A stretch of DNA of 64,000 nt from Jannaschia pagri (GTDB lineage: Bacteria > Pseudomonadota > Alphaproteobacteria > Rhodobacterales > Rhodobacteraceae): contig NZ_BPFH01000003.1 of assembly GCF_019655435.1 (NCBI RefSeq), positions 248,001 to 312,000 on the forward strand, given 5' to 3'. A model generated the notes under the pieces. That model was not told the origin of the DNA and searched no databases. It saw only the letters and a program-made list of their open reading frames with translations. A program made the position numbers and the translations under genes. How positions within the stretch are numbered: the first letter of the stretch is position 1; each line of letters begins with the position of its first letter. Positions 10,001 through 18,246 of this stretch are shown piece by piece.

Positions 10001-12230
10001 CGTTGAGGCCGTTCTTAATCAGGAGGGTTCCGTCGTCGGATTGCGCGACCATCCGCGGGTCGATGCGCACCGCCAGATCGCCCGTCGTTGCGGTCATGTC
10101 GATGATGTCGATCCCGTCCATGCCGCGCAGCAGGTCGAACGACAACTGACGATCCGCGCCCGTAATGCGCAGGACGTCATCACCTGCCCCGCCAACGAAC
10201 ACGTCGTCACCGGACAGGTTCGAGAACTGACCACTGAGTTCAAAGATGTCCGCTTCGTCGCCACCGGCAAAGACGTCGTTGCCCGCTGTGAACAGGAAGT
10301 CAGCTGGCGTCGAGAGGTTCGTCGCAAAGGTCACGAAGTCTTCGGCACCGGGCAGGACCAGGTTATCCACGGTCAGGCCAGCGGCCGTCGCTTCGGGCAG
10401 ACGCAGGGTTGTCCCCTGGCCCAAGTCGAACACGCCAAACCCGTCAACAACCGTATAGTTCAGGTCCAGGACGAAATTCGGCCCCATGGGGCGGAGGTCG
10501 ATCCGCTCATAGGTGTTGGTCAGCGCAAAGTCCGTGATCGTCAGCGTCTCGCCCGGGGTGATCACGAAGGTATCGGCGTTGGCCCCGCCCGTGACGGTGT
10601 TGCTGCCCAGCCCTCCGGTCAGAACGTCCGACCCGGTGCCGCCGTTGAGGCTGTCGTCCCCGGTGCCGCCATTAAGCCGGTCATGGCTTGCGCCGCCCTC
10701 AAGGGTGTCGTCGCCCGCATCGCCGTTCAGCACGTCTCGCGCGGCGCCACCCGATAGGCTGTCGTCGCCACCCTCGCCCGAAACGGTATCCGCACCGGCG
10801 CCGCCCTCCAAAGTGTCGTTGCGCGCGCCACCCGTCACTTTGTCAGCCCGGGATCCACCAATCACGGATCCCGCGTACTGGTCGGACAGGGTCAGGTTCT
10901 GGTTCACCTCATTGCGCAGGGTAATCGGGCCCGTCCCTTCAACGGTCACGACGCCATCACCAAATGCGGTGTCAACGATCACAGCGTTTCCGCCGGTCTT
11001 GATGAGAAGCGTTCCGGCGTCCGACTGCGCCACCATTGCGGCGCTGATCGAGATACCCAGGTTGCCGCTGGCCCCTGCAAGGTCGATCACGTCGATGCCG
11101 GACATGCCGGTCAGCAGACCTTCGGAAAGCTCCCGATCTTCGCCCCAGATGCGCAGTGTATCCACGTCAGCGCCGCCATCGAAGAAATCCGTCCCGGCCA
11201 GTTTGGAGAATTGCCCGATCACCTCAAATGTCTGGCGACCGGCCCCACCGGTAAAGGTGTCATCGGCATCGGTAAAGCGGAAGTCGGCCATGGGCGCCAA
11301 CCCCTGGGCCTTGGACACGAAATCCCCATCGGACGGAAGGATGAAGCTATCGCGCGTGATCGCAGCCGCCGCGCTGGCCGACAGGCGGAGTGTTGTGCCC
11401 GCCCCGAGGGACAGAACCTGAAAGGCGCCGTCCGTCGTGAAGTTCAGGTTGAACGCCAGGTCGGATCCAAGGGCGCGCAGGTCAATTCGCTCAAAGGTGT
11501 TCGTGGCTTCGAAGTCGGTGATGGTCAGCGTCTCACCCGCTGTCACCACAAAGGTGTCGGAGCCAAAGCCACCTGTCGCGGTGTTTTGCCCAGCCCCACC
11601 TTCAAGGACATCGTCTTCGGAGCCGCCGTCCAGGTCATCATTGCCCGTGCCGCCGTTCAGGACGTCATAGCCGCCGTTGCCGGTCAGCGTGTCCGCGCCC
11701 GCACCGCCGTCGACCATATCGGCATTTCCGCCGCCGCGCAGAACGTCGTTGCCCGTGCCACCTTCGATCGTATCGCTGCCAGATCCGCCATCGACCCGAC
11801 CGTTCACGCCATCCGCGACGGTGACCCACTGCAACTCACCATCAGAGAGCGACACCTGGCCCGTGCCTTCGATCACGAAGCCTTCGCGCCCACCCGCCTC
11901 GCGCAGGTCGAGTGTCAGGGGATCCCCATCGAACCGAACCAGCAGAGTGCCATCGTCGGACTGCGACAACAGGAACTCCAGCAGTTTGATTGTCACCGCA
12001 GGGGGGCTAGTGACATCAATCACATCAAGTCCACTGAAGCCGCCAAGACGATCCGTTCCGAGGCCCAGCGCTGACGTCCGCTCCGTGACCAGCGTGTCCG
12101 TACCGGCACCGAGGGTGATGATGTCACCCGCTTCTAGGTTTGCGACGTTGGAGGGAAATTCGACGATGTCGTTGCCGGTCGTTCCGGTAAACGTATCAAG
12201 ACCGGTAGTCAGTCGGAAAGTTGCGGACAT
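7014..12230 (-). CDS. Giant RTX calcium-binding protein with a parallel beta-helix core
   Basis: A 1738-residue acidic protein with no N-terminal signal peptide. Blocks of RTX nonapeptides (GGxGxDxLx) occur near residues 147-215, 463-545, 790-850, 1340-1376 and 1590-1635. A module of about 320 residues is repeated three times in the N-terminal half, and a shorter fourth copy lies near 1466-1590; each copy carries GLDVID- and QSDDGTLL-like motifs. Residues about 945-1310 look like a pectate-lyase-type right-handed beta-helix (STINLAAGTYDI, SDITIKGAGQGQTILRAA). The C-terminus (ITDFQSGQDRI, then a hydrophobic FLLV end) fits a type I secretion signal. AAGGA lies 7 bp before the ATG. A role as an extracellular polysaccharide-binding or polysaccharide-modifying protein is inferred from fold and locus. 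Confidence 0.85.
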   Translation of the reverse strand: MSATFRLTTGLDTFTGTTGNDIVEFPSNVANLEAGDIITLGAGTDTLVTERTSALGLGTDRLGGFSGLDVIDVTSPPAVTIKLLEFLLSQSDDGTLLVRFDGDPLTLDLREAGGREGFVIEGTGQVSLSDGELQWVTVADGVNGRVDGGSGSDTIEGGTGNDVLRGGGNADMVDGGAGADTLTGNGGYDVLNGGTGNDDLDGGSEDDVLEGGAGQNTATGGFGSDTFVVTAGETLTITDFEATNTFERIDLRALGSDLAFNLNFTTDGAFQVLSLGAGTTLRLSASAAAAITRDSFILPSDGDFVSKAQGLAPMADFRFTDADDTFTGGAGRQTFEVIGQFSKLAGTDFFDGGADVDTLRIWGEDRELSEGLLTGMSGIDVIDLAGASGNLGISISAAMVAQSDAGTLLIKTGGNAVIVDTAFGDGVVTVEGTGPITLRNEVNQNLTLSDQYAGSVIGGSRADKVTGGARNDTLEGGAGADTVSGEGGDDSLSGGAARDVLNGDAGDDTLEGGASHDRLNGGTGDDSLNGGTGSDVLTGGLGSNTVTGGANADTFVITPGETLTITDFALTNTYERIDLRPMGPNFVLDLNYTVVDGFGVFDLGQGTTLRLPEATAAGLTVDNLVLPGAEDFVTFATNLSTPADFLFTAGNDVFAGGDEADIFELSGQFSNLSGDDVFVGGAGDDVLRITGADRQLSFDLLRGMDGIDIIDMTATTGDLAVRIDPRMVAQSDDGTLLIKNGLNDMIVDASFGDGVITLEGTGNILLRNVTGQNVTISDDYAGNVTGGSRSDKITGGRRDDRIEGGLLDDMLAGAGGDDSIRGDGGNDTLTGGEGNDTLDGGDGRDELIADLGATTMTGGGGDDLFIIAKDAGPVTITDLDTLSFLERVDLSQIDSIRAASDVNVSIDGRDVRLTATDLDLTLKGAAGPNIDIRDFVLPGQDARIFNVTNGTPLEELQNLINGAPSGSTINLAAGTYDITETLRIDRSDITIKGAGQGQTILRAAQTDANAGQTILVQPDGQELFTDLSPIAVNAEKGTFQITLSEDHELGIGDLLFIHQENDADFIRESGNTDWIQPEPDRPEDIWLREFRSRITEIDGNVITVREPLPFDFDAGVATVRQSTYLENVVLSDFTVTGQWGETADPNNFNNTLPDEWKSIAAIELDAVENSSISRVTIEDPASHAFRFQRTYDVTGEDLVAEGAHNKGPSNGYHYYLVEAFKTTLNNVTSEDARHSVLFSSFHAEHYNEINVTETNRDINFHGSPDADNIVRVETMIQEYRNDVPSREDPQWQSVNPGVPGEHPEEAIEDNDVTFRTLQSGGRPDIVTADERGGNLNTGIGSDQLFGGSGQDTLTGGLGDDDLTGGGASDRFVYRVGDGNDQIRDFEMGAGGDVLVLQGTAFTNIGQLKVSFEQGDVVLDMGRGVDASIRLRDVDARLARPSNVEFLSDPNVEGLVDRVNAEDRFVLGTQVADTVTIFASQLNATNFEAIMGTGLDTLVVEVGNVSGIVEEIGDLSGVDIFDFTISRNLALEIGQEAVTQSDNDEITVMIGDTGDMRLNASGITDRGGLIVDGARIINLSDSGNALTLGDRIGGTVSGGDGADEVEGGAQNDRIDGGAGNDTIAGGAGEDTLTGGAGNDAFVFEVPGAALRGADRITDFQSGQDRILIDVPDGVFPTGALPNGVLRQGTAAQDANDYLIYDQATGRLFVDLNANAAGGQTLIATLDGNPELTSADFLLV

Positions 12231-12521
12231 GTGGGTTCCTTAAGAACGTGACGGAGGTCTCGCCGCGGGCAGGCACCCAACAGCAAGGGAAAAGAGGCCG
12301 CCGGCACGGAATGTCCCGGCGCGTACAGCGGTCAGACGTGTCAGAAAAAGGCGAACGAAACGTTCCCGAGACGCCGCCAGGCCACTGCTTATCGCTCTTT
12401 CTGTCCTCAAAAAGCGGCGAATTTCGCTCATAATCTGATCAAAATTCGCGGCTTTGCGCCTACTGATGCCTTTTGGCTACAATGCAATTGAAACGTTGTG
12501 TTTCCAAAATGGCAACGCGAC
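12231..12521 (-). promoter_or_regulatory. Upstream region of the RTX gene with inverted repeats
   Basis: This 291-bp gap separates the end of rfbA from the RTX start codon, both on the minus strand. It holds an AT-rich patch with two inverted repeats: GCGAATTT (12417-12424) paired with AAATTCGC (12442-12449) across 17 bp, and GAAAC-GTTGT-GTTTC (12490-12504). A weak minus-strand promoter (TTGGAA, 17 bp, CATTGT) overlaps the second repeat. They may be operator sites for the RTX gene. No gene is seen in the gap. Confidence 0.35.
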
Positions 12522-13412
12522 TCAGGCCGACGACTTGGGGTCCTCAGCCAGCGCAAGCAGGTACTGACCGTAGTCATTCTTGCCAAACATCTGGGCGCGC
12601 TTGGTCAACTCCGCCCGGTCGATCCACCCCTGTCCGAAAGCGATCTCGTCCGGCGACCCGGTTTGCAGACCCTGACGCCGCTCAAGCGTCCTGACGAAGT
12701 TACCCGCATCCAGCAGCGAGCCATGGGTGCCCGTGTCCAACCAGGCATATCCCCGGCCCATCCGCTCCACGGACAACAAACCCTGGGTCAGATACATTTC
12801 CAACAGGGTGGTGATTTCCAACTCACCCCGTGCCGAGGGTTTCACCGCGGCGGCGCGCTTCGGCGCGTCCCCATCGAGGAAGTACAGGCCCGTCACCGCG
12901 AAGTTTGAAGGAGGCACCTCGGGCTTTTCGATGATCTGCTTTGCTTGCCCATCGTCGTCAAAGGCGACCACACCATACCGTTCCGGATCCGCGACCCGGT
13001 ATCCAAACACGGTGCCTCCCACAGCTTGTTGATCGGCCCGGGCCAGCATCTTCGGCAAGCCATGGCCAAAGAAGATATTGTCGCCCAGCACCAAAGCCGA
13101 GGGCGCACCGGCCAGGAAGTCTTCGGCCAAGAGATAGGCTTGGGCCAGTCCGTCTGGGCTGGGCTGCTCGATATAGGTGAAGGACATGCCCCACTGGCTG
13201 CCATCGCCCAGGGTACGCTTGAATTGGTCCGCATCCTGCGGGGTCGTAATCAGCGCGACCTCACGGATCCCACCCAGCATCAGCACACTGATGGGGTAGT
13301 AAATCATCGGCTTGTCGTAGACCGGCAAAAGCTGTTTCGAGACCCCCAGCGTAATGGGGTAGAGCCGCGTGCCCGAGCCGCCGGCCAGAATGATGCCCTT
13401 GCGATTGGTCAT
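12522..13412 (-). CDS. rfbA: Glucose-1-phosphate thymidylyltransferase (RmlA)
   Basis: A 296-residue enzyme that makes dTDP-glucose from dTTP and glucose-1-phosphate, the first step of dTDP-L-rhamnose synthesis in the cytoplasm. The nucleotide-binding signature GGSGTRLYP (11-19) is followed by SKQLLPVYDKPMIYYP, the classic RmlA pattern, and the length is normal. It is the last gene of the minus-strand rfbC-rfbB-rfbD-rfbA operon and starts 27 bp after rfbD with a clear AGGAGA ribosome-binding site. The complete pathway is present, so rhamnose is probably a component of a surface polysaccharide made here. Confidence 0.96.
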   Translation of the reverse strand: MTNRKGIILAGGSGTRLYPITLGVSKQLLPVYDKPMIYYPISVLMLGGIREVALITTPQDADQFKRTLGDGSQWGMSFTYIEQPSPDGLAQAYLLAEDFLAGAPSALVLGDNIFFGHGLPKMLARADQQAVGGTVFGYRVADPERYGVVAFDDDGQAKQIIEKPEVPPSNFAVTGLYFLDGDAPKRAAAVKPSARGELEITTLLEMYLTQGLLSVERMGRGYAWLDTGTHGSLLDAGNFVRTLERRQGLQTGSPDEIAFGQGWIDRAELTKRAQMFGKNDYGQYLLALAEDPKSSA

Positions 13413-13439
13413 GGAAATCTCCTGCTAAATAGTGGGGCG

Positions 13440-14285
13440 TCAGACGGTTAGGTCGCGCAAGACAGCATCGAGGCCCGCGCGCCAGTCGGGCGGGTCAATC
13501 CCAAAGTCCGTGCGCAGGGTGCTGCCGTCCATCTGGGAGTTGAGTGGGCGCGCCGCTGGGGTGGGGTAGTCCTTGGTCGGGATCCCGGTCACCGTGACGT
13601 CGCGGCCTGCGCGGGTGAATATCTCGCGGGCGAACCCTGCCCAACTCGTCGCGGGCGCCCCGCCGTAATGGTAGGTGCCGCCGCCCTGCCCCGCCCGCAT
13701 CTTAGCGGACATGGCCAGCAAGGTCGCGGCAATGTCAGCAGCCGGGGTGGGCCCCCCGATCTGGTCCTCGACCACGTTCAGCGCGTCGCGGGTCTCGGAC
13801 AGGCGCAGCATGGTTTTGACGAAGTTGTTGCCATGGGCCGAGAACACCCAAGACGTCCGCAGGATTGCATGGGCCCCGCCCGCGGCGCGCACCCCCTCCT
13901 CCCCCACCAGTTTGGAGCGGCCATAGGCGCCCAGCGGTGCGACCGGGTCGCCCACCTGCCAGGGATCGGTGCCTGTGCCGTCAAAGACGTAATCGGTAGA
14001 GACATGCAGAAACGGCACGCCCAGATCCGCGCAAGCGCGGGCCATGGCGGCGGGTGCGTCGCCGTTGACGGTCGTGGCCAGGGCCTCCTCCTCCTCAGCG
14101 CGGTCCACGGCTGTATAGGCGGCGGCGTTGATCACCACATCGGGCTTATGCGCGGCAATAGCGGCAGCGCAGGCGTCGGGGTCCGATAGGTCGGCGTCTG
14201 CACGGCTCAGGAAGGTCGCCTCGGGCGCTTGACGGCGTAGCTCCGTTGCGACTTGGCCGGTGGATCCAAAAACCAGGATGCTCAT
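13440..14285 (-). CDS. rfbD: dTDP-4-dehydrorhamnose reductase (RmlD)
   Basis: A 281-residue short-chain dehydrogenase that reduces dTDP-4-dehydrorhamnose to dTDP-L-rhamnose, the last pathway step. Visible features are the nucleotide-binding loop GSTGQV (7-12), [10 protein letters not shown] (96-105) and the catalytic YxxxK (Y121, K125, in GAYGRSK). Its ATG overlaps the rfbB stop by 4 bp (ATGA), which implies translational coupling. rfbA follows 27 bp downstream. Confidence 0.95.
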   Translation of the reverse strand: MSILVFGSTGQVATELRRQAPEATFLSRADADLSDPDACAAAIAAHKPDVVINAAAYTAVDRAEEEEALATTVNGDAPAAMARACADLGVPFLHVSTDYVFDGTGTDPWQVGDPVAPLGAYGRSKLVGEEGVRAAGGAHAILRTSWVFSAHGNNFVKTMLRLSETRDALNVVEDQIGGPTPAADIAATLLAMSAKMRAGQGGGTYHYGGAPATSWAGFAREIFTRAGRDVTVTGIPTKDYPTPAARPLNSQMDGSTLRTDFGIDPPDWRAGLDAVLRDLTV

Positions 14286-15388
14286 GCGCGGGGCTCCGCA
14301 GGTTCAGTCGCTGGATCCTTCATCGTAGGATCCTCGGACAGCGCCTTCACGCCCAGCCGTTCCCCGACCCCTTTCCGGTCCAGCAACGCCTGCCACCAAT
14401 CTGTATTGTCCAGATACCAGTCCACCGTCCGTTCCAGACCCTCTTCGACGGTGACCGAGGGCTTCCACCCAAGTTCGTCCTGGATCCGGGTCGCATCGAT
14501 GGCATAACGGGCGTCATGGCCAGGGCGGTCGGTCACGTAGGTGATCTGGTCGGCATAGGAGCCTTCGTTCTTTGGCCGCTTGGCATCGAGTATGGCGCAA
14601 AGCGCGGTCACCAACTCCAGGTTGGTACGCTCATTATCCCCACCGATGTTGTAACTGCGGCCCAGAGCCCCCCGTTGCAGCGCAACCAAAAGGGCGCGGG
14701 CATGATCCTCCACGAAGAGCCAATCGCGCACATTGGAGCCATCGCCGTAGATCGGTAGGTCCTTTCCGGCCAACGCGTTCAGAATAATCACCGGCACCAG
14801 CTTCTCGGGGAAGTGGAAAGGGCCGTAGTTGTTGGAGCAATTGGTCAGCACCACGGGCAACCCGTAGGTCTCGTGCCAGGCCCGCACCAAATGGTCCGAC
14901 GACGCCTTGGACGCCGAATAGGGCGAGCGCGGGTCGTAGGGCGTATCCTCGGTGAACTTCACCGACTTGTCGGCAGGCAGCGAGCCGAAGACCTCATCGG
15001 TGGAAATGTGATGGAACCGGAACGACGCAGGCTTGCCCTTGGCAGTCCAATAGCTGCGCGCGGCCTCCAGCATGTTGTAGGTGCCGGTGATATTGGTCTC
15101 GATGAAATCGCCCGGCCCATCTATCGACCGGTCCACGTGGCTTTCGGCGGCCAAGTGCATGACGGCGTCGGGGTGATGGGCGGTAAAAGCCGCATCCAGG
15201 GCCGCGCGGTCGCGAATATCGGCCTGGACGAAGGCGTAGTTCGGGCTGTCGGCGACACCGGCGACGTTGTCGAGACAGGCCGCATAGGTCAGCGCGTCCA
15301 AGTTCACGACGCTATGGCCATCGGCGATGGCCTGGCGCACCACGGCCGAGCCGATGAAACCGGCCCCGCCGGTGATCAAGATCTTCAT
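14282..15388 (-). CDS. rfbB: dTDP-glucose 4,6-dehydratase (RmlB)
   Basis: A 368-residue extended short-chain dehydrogenase that converts dTDP-glucose to dTDP-4-keto-6-deoxyglucose. The NAD loop is GGAGFIG (7-13); the catalytic STDEVFG lies at 129-135 and YSASK at 157-161. The ATG at 15388 was chosen because MKILITGG begins the conserved Rossmann strand; the frame stays open upstream, but that stretch has no family character. The gene starts 4 bp after the end of rfbC and overlaps rfbD by 4 bp. The C-terminus carries about 20 extra Pro/Glu-rich residues. Confidence 0.95.
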   Translation of the reverse strand: MKILITGGAGFIGSAVVRQAIADGHSVVNLDALTYAACLDNVAGVADSPNYAFVQADIRDRAALDAAFTAHHPDAVMHLAAESHVDRSIDGPGDFIETNITGTYNMLEAARSYWTAKGKPASFRFHHISTDEVFGSLPADKSVKFTEDTPYDPRSPYSASKASSDHLVRAWHETYGLPVVLTNCSNNYGPFHFPEKLVPVIILNALAGKDLPIYGDGSNVRDWLFVEDHARALLVALQRGALGRSYNIGGDNERTNLELVTALCAILDAKRPKNEGSYADQITYVTDRPGHDARYAIDATRIQDELGWKPSVTVEEGLERTVDWYLDNTDWWQALLDRKGVGERLGVKALSEDPTMKDPATEPAEPRA

Positions 15389-15392
15389 GGTC

Positions 15393-15947
15393 TTATCCCT
15401 GCCAGGTGAAAGGGCTGTCGAACTCAGCGAGGGCGGGGGCCTTGGCATCCTTGTCGCTCAACAACGCCTCACCCTCGAACCCCCAATCGATACCGCAACT
15501 GTCCCAGCGCACGGCGCCGTCACATTCGGGTGCGTAATAGTCCGAGCATTTGTAGACGATCTCTGTGTCAGGTTCCCGCGTGACAAAGCCGTGGAGGAAT
15601 CCGGCAGGGATCAGAAGCTGCTTGCCGTTCTCAAAGGTCAATTCTTCGCCAACCCACTGCCCGTAGGTTGGGGATCCCTTCCGGATGTCGACCGCCACGT
15701 CGAACAACGCCCCGCGACCACAGCGCACCAGTTTGGCCTGGGCGTGGGGCGGCGATTGAAAGTGCAGCCCGCGCACCGTCCCGACCGTCCGCGACAGGGA
15801 GTGGTTGTCCTGCACAAAGTCGATCTCGACGCCCTCTGATGCCAGCTTGGCCTTGTTCCAACTTTCGGAAAAGAAGCCACGCGCGTCTCCGAAACGGGGC
15901 GGCTCGATCAATTTCACACCCGGAAGGGAAGTGTCGGTAATGTGCAT
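15393..15947 (-). CDS. rfbC: dTDP-4-dehydrorhamnose 3,5-epimerase (RmlC)
   Basis: A 184-residue cupin enzyme that epimerises dTDP-4-keto-6-deoxyglucose at C3 and C5. VRGLHFQ carries the catalytic His62, followed by KLVRC and a [16 protein letters not shown] segment; [10 protein letters not shown] is the other conserved strand. Starting at 15947 gives the normal family length. The frame is open much further upstream, but that extension has no RmlC homology and runs into the divergent ugd promoter region. This is the first gene of the rfbCBDA operon. Confidence 0.95.
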   Translation of the reverse strand: MHITDTSLPGVKLIEPPRFGDARGFFSESWNKAKLASEGVEIDFVQDNHSLSRTVGTVRGLHFQSPPHAQAKLVRCGRGALFDVAVDIRKGSPTYGQWVGEELTFENGKQLLIPAGFLHGFVTREPDTEIVYKCSDYYAPECDGAVRWDSCGIDWGFEGEALLSDKDAKAPALAEFDSPFTWQG

Positions 15948-16174
15948 GGACGGTCCTGAAATCTCGAGAGTACCTTGGGGCGCGCCATCTGTTGACGCTT
16001 CGCCATTGCCTAACTGGTTTTGCATCAAAGCTGAACCTGTCTTGAAACCGCCAACCCATCGCGCGCCTGTTGGCGCGGTGGCGTGAAATGTGCCATTGCC
16101 ATCCCAGCGCCGTGTCTGGTTCCCATCGGTGACGCCCCCACGATGGAAGCCAGGGCCTGATTTGGAGATACCAT
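15948..16174. promoter_or_regulatory. Divergent promoter region between rfbC and ugd
   Basis: These 227 bp separate the minus-strand rhamnose operon from the plus-strand ugd-kpsM pair, so both promoters should lie here. A TTGACG near 15991 is a possible plus-strand -35 element, but no convincing -10 follows. I see no clear operator and no gene. Confidence 0.4.
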
Positions 16175-17341
16175 ATGAAGATTGCCGTTGCCGGTATTGG
16201 ATACGTTGGCCTGTCGAATGCCGTTCTTTTGGCTCAGAAGCATGAAGTCGTGGCGCTCGACTTGGATGCCAGCCGGGTAGAGATGTTGAACGCCCGGCAA
16301 AGCCCGATCGTGGACCCGGACATCGAACGGTACTTGAGCGATATTCCGCTGACGTTGCAGGCAACCACAGATCCAGCCGAAGCCTTCGCGGGTGCAGATG
16401 TGGTGATCGTTGCCACACCGACAAACTACGACACGGTGACCAACCATTTTGACACGTCTTCGGTAGAGGCGGTTGCCCAGCAGGCCGCAGCCCAACAACC
16501 GGATGCGACCATCGTCATCAAATCCACGATACCGGTTGGCTTCGTGCAAGACTTCCGGGCGCGGACCGGCCTGACCAATGTTCTCTTCTCGCCGGAGTTT
16601 CTGCGCGAGGGGCGCGCCCTCTATGACAACCTGCACCCCAGCCGAATTGTCGTAGGGGAGCGGTCGGAGCGGGCGCAGGCTTTTGCGGACCTTCTGCTGG
16701 ACGGGGCGATTACCAAAGATGTCCCCGTTCTGCTGACGGACCCCTCCGAGGCCGAGGCCATCAAACTGTTCGCGAACACCTACCTGGCGATGCGCGTCGC
16801 CTATTTTAACGAGTTGGACAGCTACGCCCTGTCCCATGGCATGGACAGTCGGCAGATCATCGAAGGGGTCGGCTTGGACCCGCGCATTGGGGCGCACTAC
16901 AACAACCCATCCTTCGGCTATGGTGGGTATTGCCTGCCAAAGGACACGAAGCAGCTTTTGGCGAATTACTCCGAGGTTCCGCAAAACCTGATCGCTGCCA
17001 TTGTGGAAGCCAACCGCACGCGGAAGGGCTTCATCTCAGAACAAATCCTGGCGCGAGGACCAAAGGTGGTTGGCATCTATCGCCTGGTGATGAAGGCAGG
17101 ATCGGACAATTTCCGCCAAAGCTCCGTCCAGGGGATCATGAAACGGCTCAAGGCAAAGGGGATCGAGGTCTTGGTCTTTGAACCGGCCTTGGACGAAGAG
17201 ACCTTCTTCAATTCCCCGGTGCTGACGGACCTCGAAGCCTTCAAGGCGCAGTCAGACGTCATCGTGGCGAACCGCATGACCGACGATCTGCTCGACGTGG
17301 AGGCCAAAGTCTTCACACGCGATCTATTCGGGGGCGACTGA
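16175..17341 (+). CDS. ugd: UDP-glucose 6-dehydrogenase
   Basis: A 388-residue NAD-dependent enzyme that oxidises UDP-glucose to UDP-glucuronate, a capsule precursor. The Rossmann motif GIGYVG (7-12) starts the protein; SPEFLREG is the substrate-binding loop, and [14 protein letters not shown] carries the nucleophilic cysteine at residue 253, the position used by the Escherichia coli enzyme, which has the same length as I recall it. It diverges from the rhamnose operon and is followed after 1 bp by a KpsM-type permease. With galU at 56.8 kb, the window supplies both steps from glucose-1-phosphate to UDP-glucuronate. Confidence 0.95.
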   Translation: MKIAVAGIGYVGLSNAVLLAQKHEVVALDLDASRVEMLNARQSPIVDPDIERYLSDIPLTLQATTDPAEAFAGADVVIVATPTNYDTVTNHFDTSSVEAVAQQAAAQQPDATIVIKSTIPVGFVQDFRARTGLTNVLFSPEFLREGRALYDNLHPSRIVVGERSERAQAFADLLLDGAITKDVPVLLTDPSEAEAIKLFANTYLAMRVAYFNELDSYALSHGMDSRQIIEGVGLDPRIGAHYNNPSFGYGGYCLPKDTKQLLANYSEVPQNLIAAIVEANRTRKGFISEQILARGPKVVGIYRLVMKAGSDNFRQSSVQGIMKRLKAKGIEVLVFEPALDEETFFNSPVLTDLEAFKAQSDVIVANRMTDDLLDVEAKVFTRDLFGGD

Positions 17342-17342
17342 C

Positions 17343-18218
17343 GTGACAGCGACTCCGGATCCCATGACGTCAGAGACCGCCGGGCCCTCACCAGGTCCCG
17401 CGCCGATCAGCGCGACCGAGGCGGCGGCCCTGCGTCCCGTGCGCAAGACCGTGCGGTTGAGTGGTATCCGGACAATCGTCGCTTTGATCCTGCGGGAAAT
17501 GACCTCCAGCTACGGTCGGTCCCCTGGCGGCTATGCCTGGATGATCCTGGAGCCGCTGCTGGGCATCCTGTTCCTCACGGTCCTGTTCGTGATGATCGGG
17601 CTGCGTAGCCCGCAGCTGGGCACGAACTTCGCGATCTTCTTCGCCACGGGAATCCTGCCGTTCAATATGTACATGGAGGTGAGCAACAAGACCGCTCAAT
17701 CCATCAACTTCTCAAAGGCTCTGCTGTCGTACCCGCGTGTGACCTATGTGGACGCCATTCTGGCGCGAATCACACTCACGGTCCTGACGCAGCTTCTGGT
17801 GGCGGTCCTGCTGATCAGCGCGATCCGTGGTTTGTTCGAGACGCGAACGGTCGTACAAATGGAACCAATCCTGCTGTCCTATGCCATGGCCATCGTCTTG
17901 GGCGCAGGTGTGGGGATGTTGAATTGCTTTCTCATCACCCAATTCCCGATCTGGCAACAGGTCTGGGGCATTGCCAACCGACCTTTGTTTTTCCTGTCGG
18001 GGATCATCCTGATCCTCGAAGGGCTGCCCGAGCAGTATAAGGAATACTTCCTTTGGAACCCCTTAATCCATGTGACCGCACAGATGCGGTCCGGATTCTA
18101 CGTCGGGTATGACGTGGTCTATGTGAACCCGGCCTATGTGTTTGGGGTGGGGCTCGTTCTCGGCCTTGTTGGCATGGTGTTCCTGCACCGCTACCACCGA
18201 GACATGCTGGAGTTGTAG
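17343..18218 (+). CDS. kpsM: Capsule polysaccharide ABC exporter permease, KpsM-like
   Basis: A 291-residue ABC-2 type membrane protein. After a Pro/Ala-rich cytoplasmic N-terminus (about 1-35) come about six membrane segments; GGYAWMILEPLLGILFLTVL and the C-terminal WNPLIHVTAQMRSGFY are typical of KpsM/BexB permeases. It would form the inner-membrane channel with a KpsT-type ATPase, and the fused ATPase at 5.2-6.9 kb is the obvious candidate partner. It starts with GTG 1 bp after the ugd stop, so it is probably co-transcribed with ugd. It ends just before a convergent gene. Confidence 0.88.
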   Translation: MTATPDPMTSETAGPSPGPAPISATEAAALRPVRKTVRLSGIRTIVALILREMTSSYGRSPGGYAWMILEPLLGILFLTVLFVMIGLRSPQLGTNFAIFFATGILPFNMYMEVSNKTAQSINFSKALLSYPRVTYVDAILARITLTVLTQLLVAVLLISAIRGLFETRTVVQMEPILLSYAMAIVLGAGVGMLNCFLITQFPIWQQVWGIANRPLFFLSGIILILEGLPEQYKEYFLWNPLIHVTAQMRSGFYVGYDVVYVNPAYVFGVGLVLGLVGMVFLHRYHRDMLEL

Positions 18219-18246
18219 GGCGGGTCCATGCCCGCCCATCCATGTC

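Noticed and set aside
8529-10757. Long plus-strand open frames opposite the giant RTX gene (up to 742 codons)
   Set aside because: They are the complement of a strongly supported RTX gene with repetitive GC-rich codons; their translations show no domain and no ribosome-binding site.
7300-12150. Short regularly spaced repeats that at first sight suggest a CRISPR or tandem array
   Set aside because: They are degenerate codons for GGxGxDxLx RTX nonapeptides in one open reading frame; units are about 27 bp, without distinct spacers.
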